Part shown: positions 18,355-27,325 of the stretch, in pieces
How the letters are laid out: each line of letters begins with the position of its first letter
How positions within the stretch are numbered: position 1 is the first letter of the stretch
Source: Bradyrhizobium sp. CCBAU 51627
GTDB taxonomy: Bacteria > Pseudomonadota > Alphaproteobacteria > Rhizobiales > Xanthobacteraceae
Length of the DNA stretch: 64,000 bases
NCBI RefSeq assembly: GCF_028128765.1
Contig: NZ_LBJG01000018.1
Span: forward strand, 62,001-126,000
Direction of reading: 5' to 3'
Program-made: the position numbers and the translations under genes
Notes under the pieces: model-generated
The model's input: only the letters and a program-made list of their open reading frames with translations
What the model was told of the DNA's origin: nothing
The model's database searches: none

Positions 18355-19455
18355 TTACTCCGCTGGTTCGGCCGCGAGCGTTGGATAGTCCGTGTAGCCC
18401 TTGGCGCCGCCGCCGTAGAAGGTGTTCTTGTCCCAATCGTTCAGCGCTGCGCCCTTCTTCAGCCGTTCCACCAGGTCGGGATTGGAGATGAACGGTTTGC
18501 CGAACGCGATCAAATCGGCGGCATCAGCGTCGAGCACCTTGGTGGCGAGATCGAAATCGTAGCCGTTGTTGGCGATGTAGGCGCCCGAGAAGCGCTTGCG
18601 CAAGGATGCATAGTCGAACGGCGCGAAGTCGCGCGGGCCGCCGGTGGCGCCCTCGACGACGTGGAGATAGACGAGCTTCAAGGCGTTGAGGCCGTCGGTG
18701 ATGTAATCGAACAACGCTTGCGGATTGGAATCGGAGATGTCGTTGGCAGGCGTCACCGGCGAGATGCGGATGCCGGTGCGGTCGGCGCCGGCTTCGGCCG
18801 CGACGGCCCTGGAGACCTCCAGCATCAGCTTCGCGCGGTTCTCGATCGAGCCGCCATAGGCGTCGGTCCGCTTGTTGGCGCCGTCCTTGGCGAACTGGTC
18901 GAGCAGATAGCCGTTGGCGCCGTGGATCTCGACGCCGTCGAAACCGGCCTCCAGCGCATTCTTCGTGGCGCGCTTGAAGTCGTCGATGATTTCAGGGATT
19001 TCGGAAAGCTCGAGCGCGCGGGGCTCGGAGACGTCGGCGAAGGTGCCGTTGACGAAGGTCTTGCCCTTGGCGCGGATCGCGCTCGGCGCCACCGGAGCGG
19101 CGCCACCCGCCTGAAGATCGACATGCGAGATACGGCCGACGTGCCAGAGCTGGATGAAGATCTTGCCGCCGCGCTCATGCACCCTGTCGGTGACCTTGCG
19201 CCAGCCGCTGACTTGCTCCCTCGAGTAGATGCCTGGCGTGTCCTGATAGCCCTGGCCCTGCTGCGAGACCTGGCTTGCTTCGGTGATCAGCAGACCTGCG
19301 GAGGCGCGCTGACCGTAATACTCGGCCGCGAGCGGGGAGGGGACGAAGGTGCCGGGCGCGGCGCGGTTACGCGTCAACGGCGCCATCACCAGGCGGTTGG
19401 CCAGCGTGATCGGGCCAAGCTTGTAGGTCTCAAATAATTTGGTCGGACGGCTCAT
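18355..19455 (-). CDS. Old yellow enzyme family NADPH:flavin oxidoreductase (NemA-like)
   Basis: A 366-residue FMN-dependent ene-reductase. Landmarks are MAPLTRNRA near the N-terminus, FIQLWHVGRISH, the substrate-binding pair H...N in EIHGANGYLLDQF, the DAYGGSIENR loop and the phosphate-binding FGKPFISNPDL near the C-terminus. These enzymes reduce activated C=C bonds, N-ethylmaleimide, nitro compounds or nitrate esters using NADPH. The gene stands alone, convergent with the IclR operon. A role in detoxifying electrophiles is likely from the family, not from context. Confidence 0.92.
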   Translation of the reverse strand: MSRPTKLFETYKLGPITLANRLVMAPLTRNRAAPGTFVPSPLAAEYYGQRASAGLLITEASQVSQQGQGYQDTPGIYSREQVSGWRKVTDRVHERGGKIFIQLWHVGRISHVDLQAGGAAPVAPSAIRAKGKTFVNGTFADVSEPRALELSEIPEIIDDFKRATKNALEAGFDGVEIHGANGYLLDQFAKDGANKRTDAYGGSIENRAKLMLEVSRAVAAEAGADRTGIRISPVTPANDISDSNPQALFDYITDGLNALKLVYLHVVEGATGGPRDFAPFDYASLRKRFSGAYIANNGYDFDLATKVLDADAADLIAFGKPFISNPDLVERLKKGAALNDWDKNTFYGGGAKGYTDYPTLAAEPAE

Positions 19456-19635
19456 TGGGGATGCTTCCAGGAGTTAAGAGGTCCGGAACATTTGTGCATT
19501 GCGGCATCGGGCGCAAGGGATGAGCCATACGGAAAGTGCAGGCGAGCTGCGCGGCAGCGCCCGCGCAGCATAATTCATGCGCGATTGCGGCCGCGACAGC
19601 GGATTTTCGCCAGTGCGGCCGTGCGATTGCGCAGA

Positions 19636-20139
19636 TCAGCTCATGCCGAGGAAATCGCGTTTGCCGATCTCGATGCCGTTATGGCGCAGGATGCCGTGCG
19701 CGGTCGCGGCATGGAAATAGAAGTTGGGCAGCGACACCGAGCTGAAGAATTGCTGGCCCTTCAGCGTCACGGTCCGGTCGGATCCGGCCGGAAAGGTGAC
19801 GTCCTTGCTGTCGGCGCCCTCGAACTGCTCTGGCTTGAACGATTTCACGAAGTCGATGGTCTTCGCCAGCCGCTGCTTCAATTCCGCGAAGCTGGTTTCA
19901 GTGTCCGGCATGGACGGCACCTCGGTATGCGTCAGCCGTGCGCAACCCTTGGCCGAGAAATCGCTGACGAGCTGGATCTGCTTCGACAGCGGCAGCATGT
20001 CCGGGAACAGGCGGGAGCCGAGCAGGACGCTCGGGTCGATCTTTTTGGCCGCGCAATGCGCCTCAGCCTTGGTGAGCAGGCCAGTCAGGCTGTTCAGCAT
20101 TTGCAGATAGGCGGGAACGACGGCGTCATAGAAGGACAT
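19636..20139 (-). CDS. DUF1993-family protein
   Basis: A 167-residue soluble protein beginning MSFYDAVVPAYLQMLNSLTGLL and carrying LPNFYFHAATAHGILRHNG near the C-terminus, both typical of the DUF1993 family, which adopts a DinB-like four-helix bundle. Histidines in the helix bundle could bind a metal. No function is established. It lies 180 bases downstream of the old yellow enzyme gene start, on the same strand, with no sign of co-transcription. Confidence 0.85.
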   Translation of the reverse strand: MSFYDAVVPAYLQMLNSLTGLLTKAEAHCAAKKIDPSVLLGSRLFPDMLPLSKQIQLVSDFSAKGCARLTHTEVPSMPDTETSFAELKQRLAKTIDFVKSFKPEQFEGADSKDVTFPAGSDRTVTLKGQQFFSSVSLPNFYFHAATAHGILRHNGIEIGKRDFLGMS

Positions 20140-20250
20140 GTGATGCTCGCTTCAAAGGATGGGAAATCTCAGGAGAAAACCTGAGCCACTCACATGGGAG
20201 GCTCATGGAATAATACAATCGCGAAAACAGGCTTGTGCAGTGCGAAAATT

Positions 20251-21567
20251 CTATCGCACCGTCGCCTGGGGCTGCACCTGTGCCGTGCCGCCGCGCATGC
20301 GGGCCAGGAGCTCTGCGGTCGGCCAGGAATCGGCGGGCAGGCCGTATTTGATCTGCATCGCCTTCACGGCGGTGCGGCTCTGCTGGCCCAGCACGCCGTC
20401 GACCTTGCCGACATTGAAGCCGGCGCGCACCAGCATTTGCTGCAATTCCTTGAGCTCGTTGAACGGCAGTTGCGCGACCGGTCCGGCGGGCTTGCGCATG
20501 GGAGCCGCGCCCGCAATGCGCGAGGCGAGATAACCCGCGGTGGTCGAATAGATCAGCGAGTTATTCCATTCGGTATAGGCGGCGAAATTCGCATAGGCCA
20601 TGAAGGCCGGCCCATTACGCCCCATCGGCAGCAGCACGGACGCCGGAAGATTGTCGTTCGGCAGCGGCCGGCCGTCGGGATAGGTGACGCCGAGCTGCGC
20701 CCATTTCGTACGCGGCAGCTGCACGCTGAGATCGGTCTGATCCCATGGCAGATTCTGCGGCACCTTGATCTCTTCCAGCCAGGGCTCGCCGCGCCGCCAT
20801 TTCAAGCCGTTGGCGATGTAGTTCGCGGTCGAGCCGATCACGTCATCCTCGCTGCGCAGAAGGTCGCGCCGTCCGTCGCCGTCGTAATCGACGGCGTAGT
20901 TGACGTAGTGAGTCGGGAGAAATTGGGTCTGGCCGAGCTCGCCGGCCCAGGAGCCGATCATCTCCTCGGGTGTCAGATCGCCACGGTCGATGATCTTCAG
21001 CGCGGCGATGGTCTCGTTCACGAACATCTCGGAACGGCGGCAATCATATGCGAGCGACACCAGCGATTTCAGCGTCGGCAGATTGCCCATGTTGGCGCCG
21101 AAGTCGCTCTCCAGTCCCCAGAACGCGGCGATCACTGCCGGCGGGACGCCGTATTCCTTTTCGGCACGGGCGAACGCCGCTGCGTGCCGCCTGATGTGCT
21201 GCTGGCCGTTCTGCATGCGATAGGGCGCGGCCATGCGGCCGGCGAATTCGGTGAAGAGCTGGCCGAACACGCGCTGGCCGCGGTCGCGGTTGACGATGCC
21301 CTGATCGTAGACGAGGTAGGGCGAAGCCTCCGCAATCGTTCGCTGCGATACCCCGGCGGCTATCGCCTGCTGTTTCACGTCGGCGAGGAAACGATCGAAG
21401 CTCGCCCCGTTGTGGCACGACGCCGCGCGTGGCGAGGGCGCGGTGGCCTTGGGCGCAATTGCCCTGGGCGCGGCAGGCCTTGCCGGCGGTGGCGCGAACT
21501 GGGCGAAGGCGGGAAGGGCGAGCGCGACAAGGGCGGCGGCCGCGATCGCAAATCGGGTCTGGAGCAT
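20251..21567 (-). CDS. Lytic murein transglycosylase (MltB family) with peptidoglycan-binding domain
   Basis: A 438-residue exported protein. A signal peptide (residues 1-22, ending FAQFAPP) precedes a Pro/Ala-rich spacer. The MltB-type catalytic domain follows: the catalytic glutamate sits in FWGLESDFG, with GELGQTQFLPTHY and DYDGDGRRDL nearby. The last ~65 residues are a PG_binding_1 domain (LKELQQMLVRAGFNVGKVDGVLG). It cleaves glycan strands with 1,6-anhydro product formation during wall growth or recycling. No lipobox cysteine is seen after the signal, so it may be periplasmic and soluble. Confidence 0.93.
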   Translation of the reverse strand: MLQTRFAIAAAALVALALPAFAQFAPPPARPAAPRAIAPKATAPSPRAASCHNGASFDRFLADVKQQAIAAGVSQRTIAEASPYLVYDQGIVNRDRGQRVFGQLFTEFAGRMAAPYRMQNGQQHIRRHAAAFARAEKEYGVPPAVIAAFWGLESDFGANMGNLPTLKSLVSLAYDCRRSEMFVNETIAALKIIDRGDLTPEEMIGSWAGELGQTQFLPTHYVNYAVDYDGDGRRDLLRSEDDVIGSTANYIANGLKWRRGEPWLEEIKVPQNLPWDQTDLSVQLPRTKWAQLGVTYPDGRPLPNDNLPASVLLPMGRNGPAFMAYANFAAYTEWNNSLIYSTTAGYLASRIAGAAPMRKPAGPVAQLPFNELKELQQMLVRAGFNVGKVDGVLGQQSRTAVKAMQIKYGLPADSWPTAELLARMRGGTAQVQPQATVR

Positions 21568-21751
21568 GAGGTTTCCGGAAGGGGGGAGACGCTTGGATTC
21601 CTGACGAAGTTTAATGGATTGATCGTCCTCAAACCAGTGCCGCGGCTCCGCGACGCACCCTGAAACCTTGCATCGGGGGCGGGGTCGTCCCTACCTGACG
21701 TTGGCCGGCCTGCGACGCCATCGGCGGCCATGGCCCGCGCTGGAGACGGCC

Positions 21752-22708
21752 ATGAATTATCTGCGTACCGCAATGCTTCTCGCAGGCCTCACTGCCCTGT
21801 TCATGGCGGTGGGCTATCTGATCGGCGGCGCCAGCGGCGCCATGATCGCGCTCGTCATTGCCGCCGCGACCAACCTCTTCACCTACTGGAACTCCGACCG
21901 CATGGTGCTCTCGATGTACGGCGCCCATGAGGTCGACCGCCGCAGCGCGCCGGAGTTGGTCGGGCTCGTCGCCGAGCTTGCTGGCCGGGCGGGCCTGCCG
22001 ATGCCGCGCGTATTCCTGATGGACGAGGCCCAGCCCAACGCCTTCGCGACCGGCCGCAATCCCGAGAATGCCGCCGTCGCCGTCACCATCGGCCTGATGA
22101 ACCAGCTCAGTCGCGAGGAGCTTGCCGGCGTGATCGCGCACGAGCTCGCACATATCCGGAATCACGACACGCTGCTGATGACCGTGACCGCGACCATCGC
22201 GGGCGCGATCTCCATGCTGGCGCAGTTCGGTATGTTCTTCGGCGGCAACCGCGACAACAACGGACCCGGCATCGTCGGCTCGATCCTGATGATGATCCTC
22301 GCCCCCCTCGGCGCCATGCTGGTGCAGATGGCGATCAGCCGCACGCGCGAATACGCCGCCGACAATCTCGGCGCGCGCATTGCGGGGCAGCCGATGTGGC
22401 TCGCTTCGGCGCTGGTGAAGATCGAGAACGCCGCGCATCAGGTGCCGAACTTCGATGCCGAACGAAACCCCGCCACCGCGCATATGTTCATCATCAATCC
22501 GCTGTCGGGCCATGGGGTCGATAGTCTCTTCGCGACCCATCCCTCGACCCAGAACCGCATCGCGGCGCTCCAGCAGCTCGCGGCCGAGCTCGGCACGCGC
22601 GCCGCGCCGTCGGTCGGCGCTAACGAGAACTATCCGCCGCAAGGCCCGTGGGGCCGCTCGTCCTCGCGTGGTCCTTCGCGTGGCCCTTCCCGGGGTCCTT
22701 GGGGCTGA
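21752..22708 (+). CDS. htpX: Zinc metalloprotease HtpX homologue
   Basis: 318 residues from the ATG at 21752, preceded by GGAGACGG. Two N-terminal transmembrane segments (about 5-48) precede the cytosolic catalytic domain with the zinc motif HELAHIRNH and the third-ligand region [12 protein letters not shown]; further hydrophobic segments lie after the active site. HtpX degrades misfolded membrane proteins together with FtsH. The C-terminal ~25 residues are an unusual Gly/Pro/Arg/Ser repeat ([13 protein letters not shown]). The frame extends upstream to 21668 without homology. Confidence 0.92.
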   Translation: MNYLRTAMLLAGLTALFMAVGYLIGGASGAMIALVIAAATNLFTYWNSDRMVLSMYGAHEVDRRSAPELVGLVAELAGRAGLPMPRVFLMDEAQPNAFATGRNPENAAVAVTIGLMNQLSREELAGVIAHELAHIRNHDTLLMTVTATIAGAISMLAQFGMFFGGNRDNNGPGIVGSILMMILAPLGAMLVQMAISRTREYAADNLGARIAGQPMWLASALVKIENAAHQVPNFDAERNPATAHMFIINPLSGHGVDSLFATHPSTQNRIAALQQLAAELGTRAAPSVGANENYPPQGPWGRSSSRGPSRGPSRGPWG

Positions 22709-22814
22709 CGCGGAACCATCAGGATTTTGCCTGGCTTTGTGACCTGGCGCACAGAGGCGCAGTTCGGTCGGTGTTAATGACCCGACAGAGAGTATTCCTT
22801 TCGAAAGGGGATGC

Positions 22815-23486
22815 GTGGCCGGCCCGTCGCCGGTCGCCGTCGAGATGTCCAGAGCCGCCGTGCCATTGTTGATCGTCCTGGGTGTGGCCATTGGCCTGTC
22901 CACGCATACGGTCGTGAATTGTGGTGACGCGGACGAGCCCGACATCTGTTCGGCCGTGATCGGCTTCTCGCCGCTTCGCGGCTCCCTGATCGCCTTCGCC
23001 TATGAGGGGCGTGGACGAATCGCGCTGCGCCACGGTGACATCGGCCGAGCGGTCACCGATTTCAACGAGGCCATCCATCTCAATCCCAACCGCGCTTCGC
23101 TCTATCGCGACCGCGCGCAGGCATACCGCCAGAACGGGGAGCTGGACCTTGCGATTGCCGATTATGACGAGGCGATTGCGCTCGATCCCAGGCCGGCCAT
23201 GCCCTATCGCGAGCGCGGCCTCGTGCTCGCCGCCAAGGGCGATCTCGACCGTGCGGTTCTGAGCTACAGCACGGCGGTCCGCCTCGATCCCACGGACGCG
23301 CAGAGCCGCCTCGACCGAGGCCTTGCGTTTCTCGCCCGCGGTCAGGCGGACGAGGCTCGCGCCGATTTCGAGGCCGCTCTTGCGCTGCCTCCCGGCAAGG
23401 ACGGCCGCGCCCGCGACACCGCGCGCGCAAAGCTCGCCGAGCTCGCGCACCCCGAGCCGGCCCAGGTCTGGACACCGCAGCGGTGA
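22815..23486 (+). CDS. TPR-repeat protein with N-terminal membrane anchor
   Basis: 223 residues from a GTG at 22815, with AAAGGGG just upstream; an ATG at 22845 is an alternative. An N-terminal hydrophobic segment (PLLIVLGVAIGL) acts as signal anchor, then four TPR units such as IGRAVTDFNEAIHLNPN and LDLAIADYDEAIALDPR fill the rest, placing them outside the cytoplasm. The gene ends one base before the convergent neighbour. Likely a protein-interaction scaffold; no partner is evident. Confidence 0.8.
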   Translation: MAGPSPVAVEMSRAAVPLLIVLGVAIGLSTHTVVNCGDADEPDICSAVIGFSPLRGSLIAFAYEGRGRIALRHGDIGRAVTDFNEAIHLNPNRASLYRDRAQAYRQNGELDLAIADYDEAIALDPRPAMPYRERGLVLAAKGDLDRAVLSYSTAVRLDPTDAQSRLDRGLAFLARGQADEARADFEAALALPPGKDGRARDTARAKLAELAHPEPAQVWTPQR

Positions 23487-23487
23487 G

Positions 23488-23856
23488 TTAGACGGCCTTC
23501 TTGGCTTTCGCCTTCTTCGCCTTCGCAGCCTTCTTCGCCGGCTTGTCCCTGGCCGGCTTTTCCTTCGCCGGCTTCTCCGCCTTCACCTCGACGGATGTGC
23601 TGGCCGCCAGCCGCATGGCGCGGGCATAGCTGTCGGCGACGTTGTCGGCGGACATCTGCAGGCGCTTTGCGGCGGCGGTGGCCTGCTCCATGGTGGCCTT
23701 GGCCATCATCTTGAAGCGGGTGCCGGTCTCCTTGCCTTTGGCCTTGGCCGCAAGGCCGTTGAAACGATCCCGCCGCTCCTTGGCGCGGGACATCAGGCCC
23801 GTATGCAGCTGTCTGGCCAGTTGCCGGATCACGACATCCAGGTCGGCGTCCGCCAT
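23488..23856 (-). CDS. Small helical protein with histone-H1-like Lys/Ala/Pro tail
   Basis: A 122-residue protein. The first ~85 residues are predicted helical and charged (IRQLARQLHTGLMSRAKERR, MMAKATMEQATAAAKRLQMS), somewhat phasin-like. The last ~35 residues are a basic tail of KPAKEKPARDKPAKKAAKAK type, rich in Lys, Ala and Pro, resembling histone H1 tails found on some bacterial nucleoid proteins. A nucleic-acid or polyhydroxybutyrate-granule role is conceivable; neither is shown. It ends one base away from the convergent TPR gene. Confidence 0.7.
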   Translation of the reverse strand: MADADLDVVIRQLARQLHTGLMSRAKERRDRFNGLAAKAKGKETGTRFKMMAKATMEQATAAAKRLQMSADNVADSYARAMRLAASTSVEVKAEKPAKEKPARDKPAKKAAKAKKAKAKKAV

Positions 23857-23969
23857 GTCTTCTATCCTCTTCGAAACAGTCCAATCGATGCGGCGGGACT
23901 ATGCAGATCGGCTGCCGGCTTGGCAATTCCTGCCAGGGCGTCATCCGCAGCTTCCGCTCCACAGAACAG

Positions 23970-23996
23970 AAAAGCCGCGCATCGTGCGCGGCTTTT
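23970..23996 (-). terminator. Terminator hairpin
   Basis: AAAAGCCGCGCA (23970-23981) pairs perfectly with TGCGCGGCTTTT (23985-23996) around a TCG loop, just beyond the stop of the leftward gene at 24016. Confidence 0.8.
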
Positions 23997-24015
23997 TGAG
24001 GACTTGCTTGCCGCC

Positions 24016-24822
24016 TTATTTCAGCGAGGCCACCGGTCCGCTCGAGCTTGCCGCCGGATCGGGGTCGAAGCCGAATACGCCGACCAGGTATTTGTAATAG
24101 TCCGGCATCTTCTCCTTGAGCGCTTCGCGGGTCTTGGGATCGTGGAATTCGCTCTTGCCGGAGAGGAAGATGCTGCCGGTCACGGCAAAGAACTCCATGG
24201 GATTCTTCAGCGCATAGGCTTCCTTGGGCAGCAGATCCTTGGACTTGGCATAGGCGTAATAGCTGATCACGCCTTTGTTGGCGTAGCCGTCCGGCAGCAG
24301 CCGCGCGTGATAGGCGTGCAGCATCTCGTGGAGCAGCACGGCCTCTTTCTCGTAACGCATCATGTCCGGCCGGACCATGATCACGCCGAGCCCGGAATCG
24401 ACCGCGAGGTCGACCGCGTTCGGATTGGTCCAGCGCTGCTTGTCGTGGTCCCACACCGTCAATGTGCGGGGGGTGGTGCGCGGGATGTCCGGCGTGACCC
24501 GGCCGTAGCACGCGGTTCCGGCGCCTTCGTCGAGGCAGGCGAGCTCGCTCGCAATGATCGGGACGGTGCGGAAGAAGCGCAGCACGCGCGGAGAGAATCC
24601 GGCGCCTTCGACGACGTCGATCTGCTGCTTCAGATTCTCGGTGAGTTTGTCGAGGTCCTTGCGATCGGACGCCTCCGACAGGTCGAACATATAGCCGCGG
24701 TAGCTCTGGAAGCCGGGCGGCAGCGTCGCATCGGCGGACGCGACGTCGAACGAGCCGGCGTTGGACGGATTGGCGAACAGCGCGCCGACAATGGTCGCGG
24801 TCAGCAGTAACGCAATGCGCAT
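24016..24822 (-). CDS. Secreted HExxH putative metallopeptidase
   Basis: 268 residues. A signal peptide (MRIALLLTATIVGALF with SNA cleavage site) is followed by a globular domain with the zincin motif HEMLHAYH, and a downstream NPMEFFAVTGSIFL helix whose glutamate could be the third zinc ligand, as in gluzincin-type and lethal-factor-like domains. Two cysteines (ELACLDEGAGTACYG) may form a disulphide. It would act in the periplasm or outside. No known substrate; the family is uncharacterised as far as I can tell. A strong terminator follows. Confidence 0.75.
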   Translation of the reverse strand: MRIALLLTATIVGALFANPSNAGSFDVASADATLPPGFQSYRGYMFDLSEASDRKDLDKLTENLKQQIDVVEGAGFSPRVLRFFRTVPIIASELACLDEGAGTACYGRVTPDIPRTTPRTLTVWDHDKQRWTNPNAVDLAVDSGLGVIMVRPDMMRYEKEAVLLHEMLHAYHARLLPDGYANKGVISYYAYAKSKDLLPKEAYALKNPMEFFAVTGSIFLSGKSEFHDPKTREALKEKMPDYYKYLVGVFGFDPDPAASSSGPVASLK

Positions 24823-25194
24823 GTAAAACCCCCTGGTGTCACTTCTCGCGGCAGGATAGGCCGCCGTTGTTTGCGAAAAGTGAGTGGGACGAGACTAAGG
24901 CAGTGATGTTGAGGCGTGCTTAACCGCTGGTTGCAGATCGCGGCAGCGGGTTAGGGCAGGGTTAACCAAGGTCGACGCCGCGCCCCTCGCTCTTCCGTCA
25001 CCCTGAGGCGGCCGCCCCTTCAGCGGCGCTCGAAGGGCGACGGCCCGGTGCATCCGAGCCGTTCATCCGTCGAGGCTCCCCATGGGACGCTTTGCGTCCC
25101 ATGGGGAGCGCCTCAGGATGACGGGGCTGACTCCGAGGTGTAGATTCATCAGCGGGCAACAAGCCCCAATCCAGATAGCCGGAAGGAGGATGCC
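24823..25194. repeat. Intergenic region with large palindromic repeat (24995-25124)
   Basis: No gene is seen in these 372 bases. The right half is a nested palindrome. Outer arms CCGTCACCCTGAGGCG (24995-25010) and CGCCTCAGGATGACGG (25109-25124) match at all but one position. Inside, GCTCCCCATGGGACGC (25075-25090) pairs perfectly with 25094-25109 around a TTT loop. The composition and CTGAGG/CCTCAGG ends resemble dispersed extragenic repeats of Bradyrhizobium. Confidence 0.75.
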
Positions 25195-25488
25195 ATGTAT
25201 GCCGCCATCCGTCAGGCCAAGGCGAAGAGTGGAAGCGCCGAAGAGCTGGCGCGCCGCATCAAGGACGGCGCCGTTCCCATCATCAGCGATGTCGACGGTT
25301 TCAGGGCCTATTACGTGGTCTATGCCGGCGACGACACGGTGACTGCGATCTCGATCTTCGACAAGTTCGAGCAGGCCGAGGAGGCGAACAAGCGCGCGAT
25401 CGCCTGGATCGAAAAGGATCTGGGGCCGCTGCTGGCAGGGCATGCGAGTGCGGCGGCGGGGCCGGTGATCGTGCATACGCTGGCGTAG
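25195..25488 (+). CDS. Small protein, possibly antibiotic-biosynthesis-monooxygenase (ABM)-like fold
   Basis: 97 residues with a strong GGAAGGAGG site. The pattern MYAAIRQAKAKSGSAEELARR, then VDGFRAYYVVYAGDDTVTAI and DKFEQAEEANKRAIAWIEK matches the strand-helix-strand layout of ferredoxin-like ABM or stress-response dimeric barrels. No catalytic residues can be named. It is monocistronic, lying between two intergenic repeat elements. Confidence 0.7.
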   Translation: MYAAIRQAKAKSGSAEELARRIKDGAVPIISDVDGFRAYYVVYAGDDTVTAISIFDKFEQAEEANKRAIAWIEKDLGPLLAGHASAAAGPVIVHTLA

Positions 25489-25502
25489 GGCCTCATTCTC
25501 CG

Positions 25503-25609
25503 CTGTCATCGCCCGGCTTGATGACCGGGCGATCCAGTACGCCGTGACAGCAGCGATAGAGCCGACGGGCCGCGCCTACTGGATGCCCCGCTTTCGCGGA
25601 GCATGACAG
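25503..25609. repeat. Dispersed palindromic intergenic repeat
   Basis: CTGTCAT (25503-25509) and ATGACAG (25603-25609) bound an imperfect palindrome with inner arms GATCCAGTA (25531-25539) and TACTGGATG (25577-25585) and a sub-hairpin GCCCGG...CCGGGC. It resembles a repeat common between genes in Bradyrhizobium. Confidence 0.65.
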
Positions 25610-25647
25610 CGGTGTGTGTGGCGCGTGCGTGCCTTGAGAGCGCCCCC

Positions 25648-27093
25648 TCACAGCTCCCTCGCATTCGAGAATGCGAAGCTCGACACCCGTCGCGTCGTCT
25701 CGTCCAGGATCAGCGTGCGCGTGATCGGCGGCTCGGCGCGCTGGGCGCAGTTTTCGCGCTCGCAGAGTCGGCAATTGACACCGATCGGCGTGCCTTCCGT
25801 TTTCTCCAGGTCCATGCCGGCGGCGTAGGTCAGGCGCGCGGCGTGGCGGATTTCGCAGCCGAGGCCGATGGCAAAGCGCGGCTGTGGCAGCGGATGCGGC
25901 GCGACGGGACGGCGCACCATCTGCGCGATCGAGAAATAGCGGGTGCCGTCGGGCAGCTCGATCACCTGCTTGAGCAGGCGGTCCGGCGTGTCGAAGGTCG
26001 AATGCACGTTCCACAGCGGACAGGTGCCGCCGAATTTCGAGAACGGGAAGGTGCCGGACGAAAATCGCTTCGAGACGTTGCCGGCATTGTCGACGCGCAA
26101 GAGAAAGAACGGAATGCCGCGCGCGTTCGGCCGCTGCAAGGTGGTGAGGCGATGGCAGACCTGCTCGAAGCCGGAATTGAACCGCTGCGCCAGCACATGA
26201 ATATCGTAGTTGAGCGCTTCGGCGGCAGCGAGGAAGGCCGGATAGGGCATCATGACGGCCGCCGCAAAATAGTTGCCGAGCGTGATCCGGAACAGCCGGC
26301 GCGGTGCATCGTCGAGCGGGCCGGCGCGGCCGATGATGGTCTCCAGCGCTTGCGCACATTCCCCCAAGCCCAGCTGGAACGCGAGCTGGAAGGCGCGGCC
26401 AGGCGGATCGACCAGCTCGGAGATCAGGAGCTGGCGGCGGTGGCGGTCGAAGCGCCGGAGCGTCTCGCGCATCACGTCAACAGGCATGATGCGGGTCTGC
26501 ACCGAATGCTTCTCGCGCAAACGCGCGGCGAGCGCGGCATAGAGCCCTTCAGCCGGCACGTTCAGCTCGTCGCGCAAGGCTTCTGCGGCCTGCTCCAGCT
26601 CCGGAAAATAGTTCCTGTTGGCCTCGATCAGCTCGCGCACGCGCTCGACCGGGTTGGCCTCGTAACGCGTGCCGACGTCGCGGTCGGCCATCTGGGCTGC
26701 CGCCAGCGTCTCGCCCTGGCGCGCCTCGGTATAGGCGGCATAGAGCCGTTGCAGTGCGTGAGTAACTCCGGGGCAGAGCTCGGCGAGGTCGCGCAGCTCC
26801 TGCTTGGGAACATCGATCTGGCGAAACAAGGGATCGGAGAAGATCTCGTTCAGCTCGGCGAAAAAGCGATCCTCGTCGGCGGTGGCGAGATCGCGCAGAT
26901 CGAGGTCGTAGGTTTCGGCCAGCCGCAGCAGGATCTGCGCGGTCACCGGGCGCTGGTTCCGTTCGATCAGGTTGACATAGCTCGGCGAGATCCCGAGCCC
27001 CTCGGCGATCTGGGTCTGCGACAGTCCCAATTGCTGTCGGATCCTGCGGAAGCGCGGACCGACGAACAGCTTTTTCCCGGATTCGGCGGCCAT
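25648..27093 (-). CDS. RamB/ScfR-like XRE-family regulator (short-chain fatty-acyl type)
   Basis: 481 residues from the ATG at 27093, chosen because GGAG lies nine bases upstream; the frame continues to a GTG at 27114. The N-terminal XRE helix-turn-helix is FRRIRQQLGLSQTQIAEGLG through SYVNLIERNQRPV. A long middle region is followed by the IrrE-like/DUF2083 portion ending in the cysteine cluster NCRLCERENCAQR. RamB in Corynebacterium represses glyoxylate and acetate genes, and related proteobacterial regulators respond to short-chain acyl-CoA. Its divergent position to aceA fits control of the glyoxylate shunt. Confidence 0.88.
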   Translation of the reverse strand: MAAESGKKLFVGPRFRRIRQQLGLSQTQIAEGLGISPSYVNLIERNQRPVTAQILLRLAETYDLDLRDLATADEDRFFAELNEIFSDPLFRQIDVPKQELRDLAELCPGVTHALQRLYAAYTEARQGETLAAAQMADRDVGTRYEANPVERVRELIEANRNYFPELEQAAEALRDELNVPAEGLYAALAARLREKHSVQTRIMPVDVMRETLRRFDRHRRQLLISELVDPPGRAFQLAFQLGLGECAQALETIIGRAGPLDDAPRRLFRITLGNYFAAAVMMPYPAFLAAAEALNYDIHVLAQRFNSGFEQVCHRLTTLQRPNARGIPFFLLRVDNAGNVSKRFSSGTFPFSKFGGTCPLWNVHSTFDTPDRLLKQVIELPDGTRYFSIAQMVRRPVAPHPLPQPRFAIGLGCEIRHAARLTYAAGMDLEKTEGTPIGVNCRLCERENCAQRAEPPITRTLILDETTRRVSSFAFSNAREL

Positions 27094-27166
27094 TTCTTGG
27101 ATCTCCGTGCGCACATCAAGGACAGTCTTGCTGACCTATACTTCACAATTTTTACAAAATAACATC

Positions 27167-27190
27167 TGTTACATGTTCTTATGTTACATG
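27167..27190. promoter_or_regulatory. Direct repeat TGTTACATG in the regulator-aceA intergenic region
   Basis: TGTTACATG occurs at 27167-27175 and again at 27182-27190, 15 bases apart start to start, in the AT-rich divergent promoter region between the RamB-like regulator and aceA. A candidate binding site for that regulator. Confidence 0.5.
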
Positions 27191-27325
27191 ACATCACCAA
27201 TAAAAGACAAGGCATCTGTACGAAGTTCCTGTTTTCGCGTTTACCTCTGACCACGCATTTCGCAATGCAGTGTCAAGAATGTCGATGGCTAGCCATCGCC
27301 ATCGTCAGCGAAAAGGATCAGGCTC

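Noticed and set aside
19492..21663. Long rightward frames opposite the DUF1993 and transglycosylase genes
   Set aside because: They overlap clearly recognised genes on the other strand and have no homologous features.
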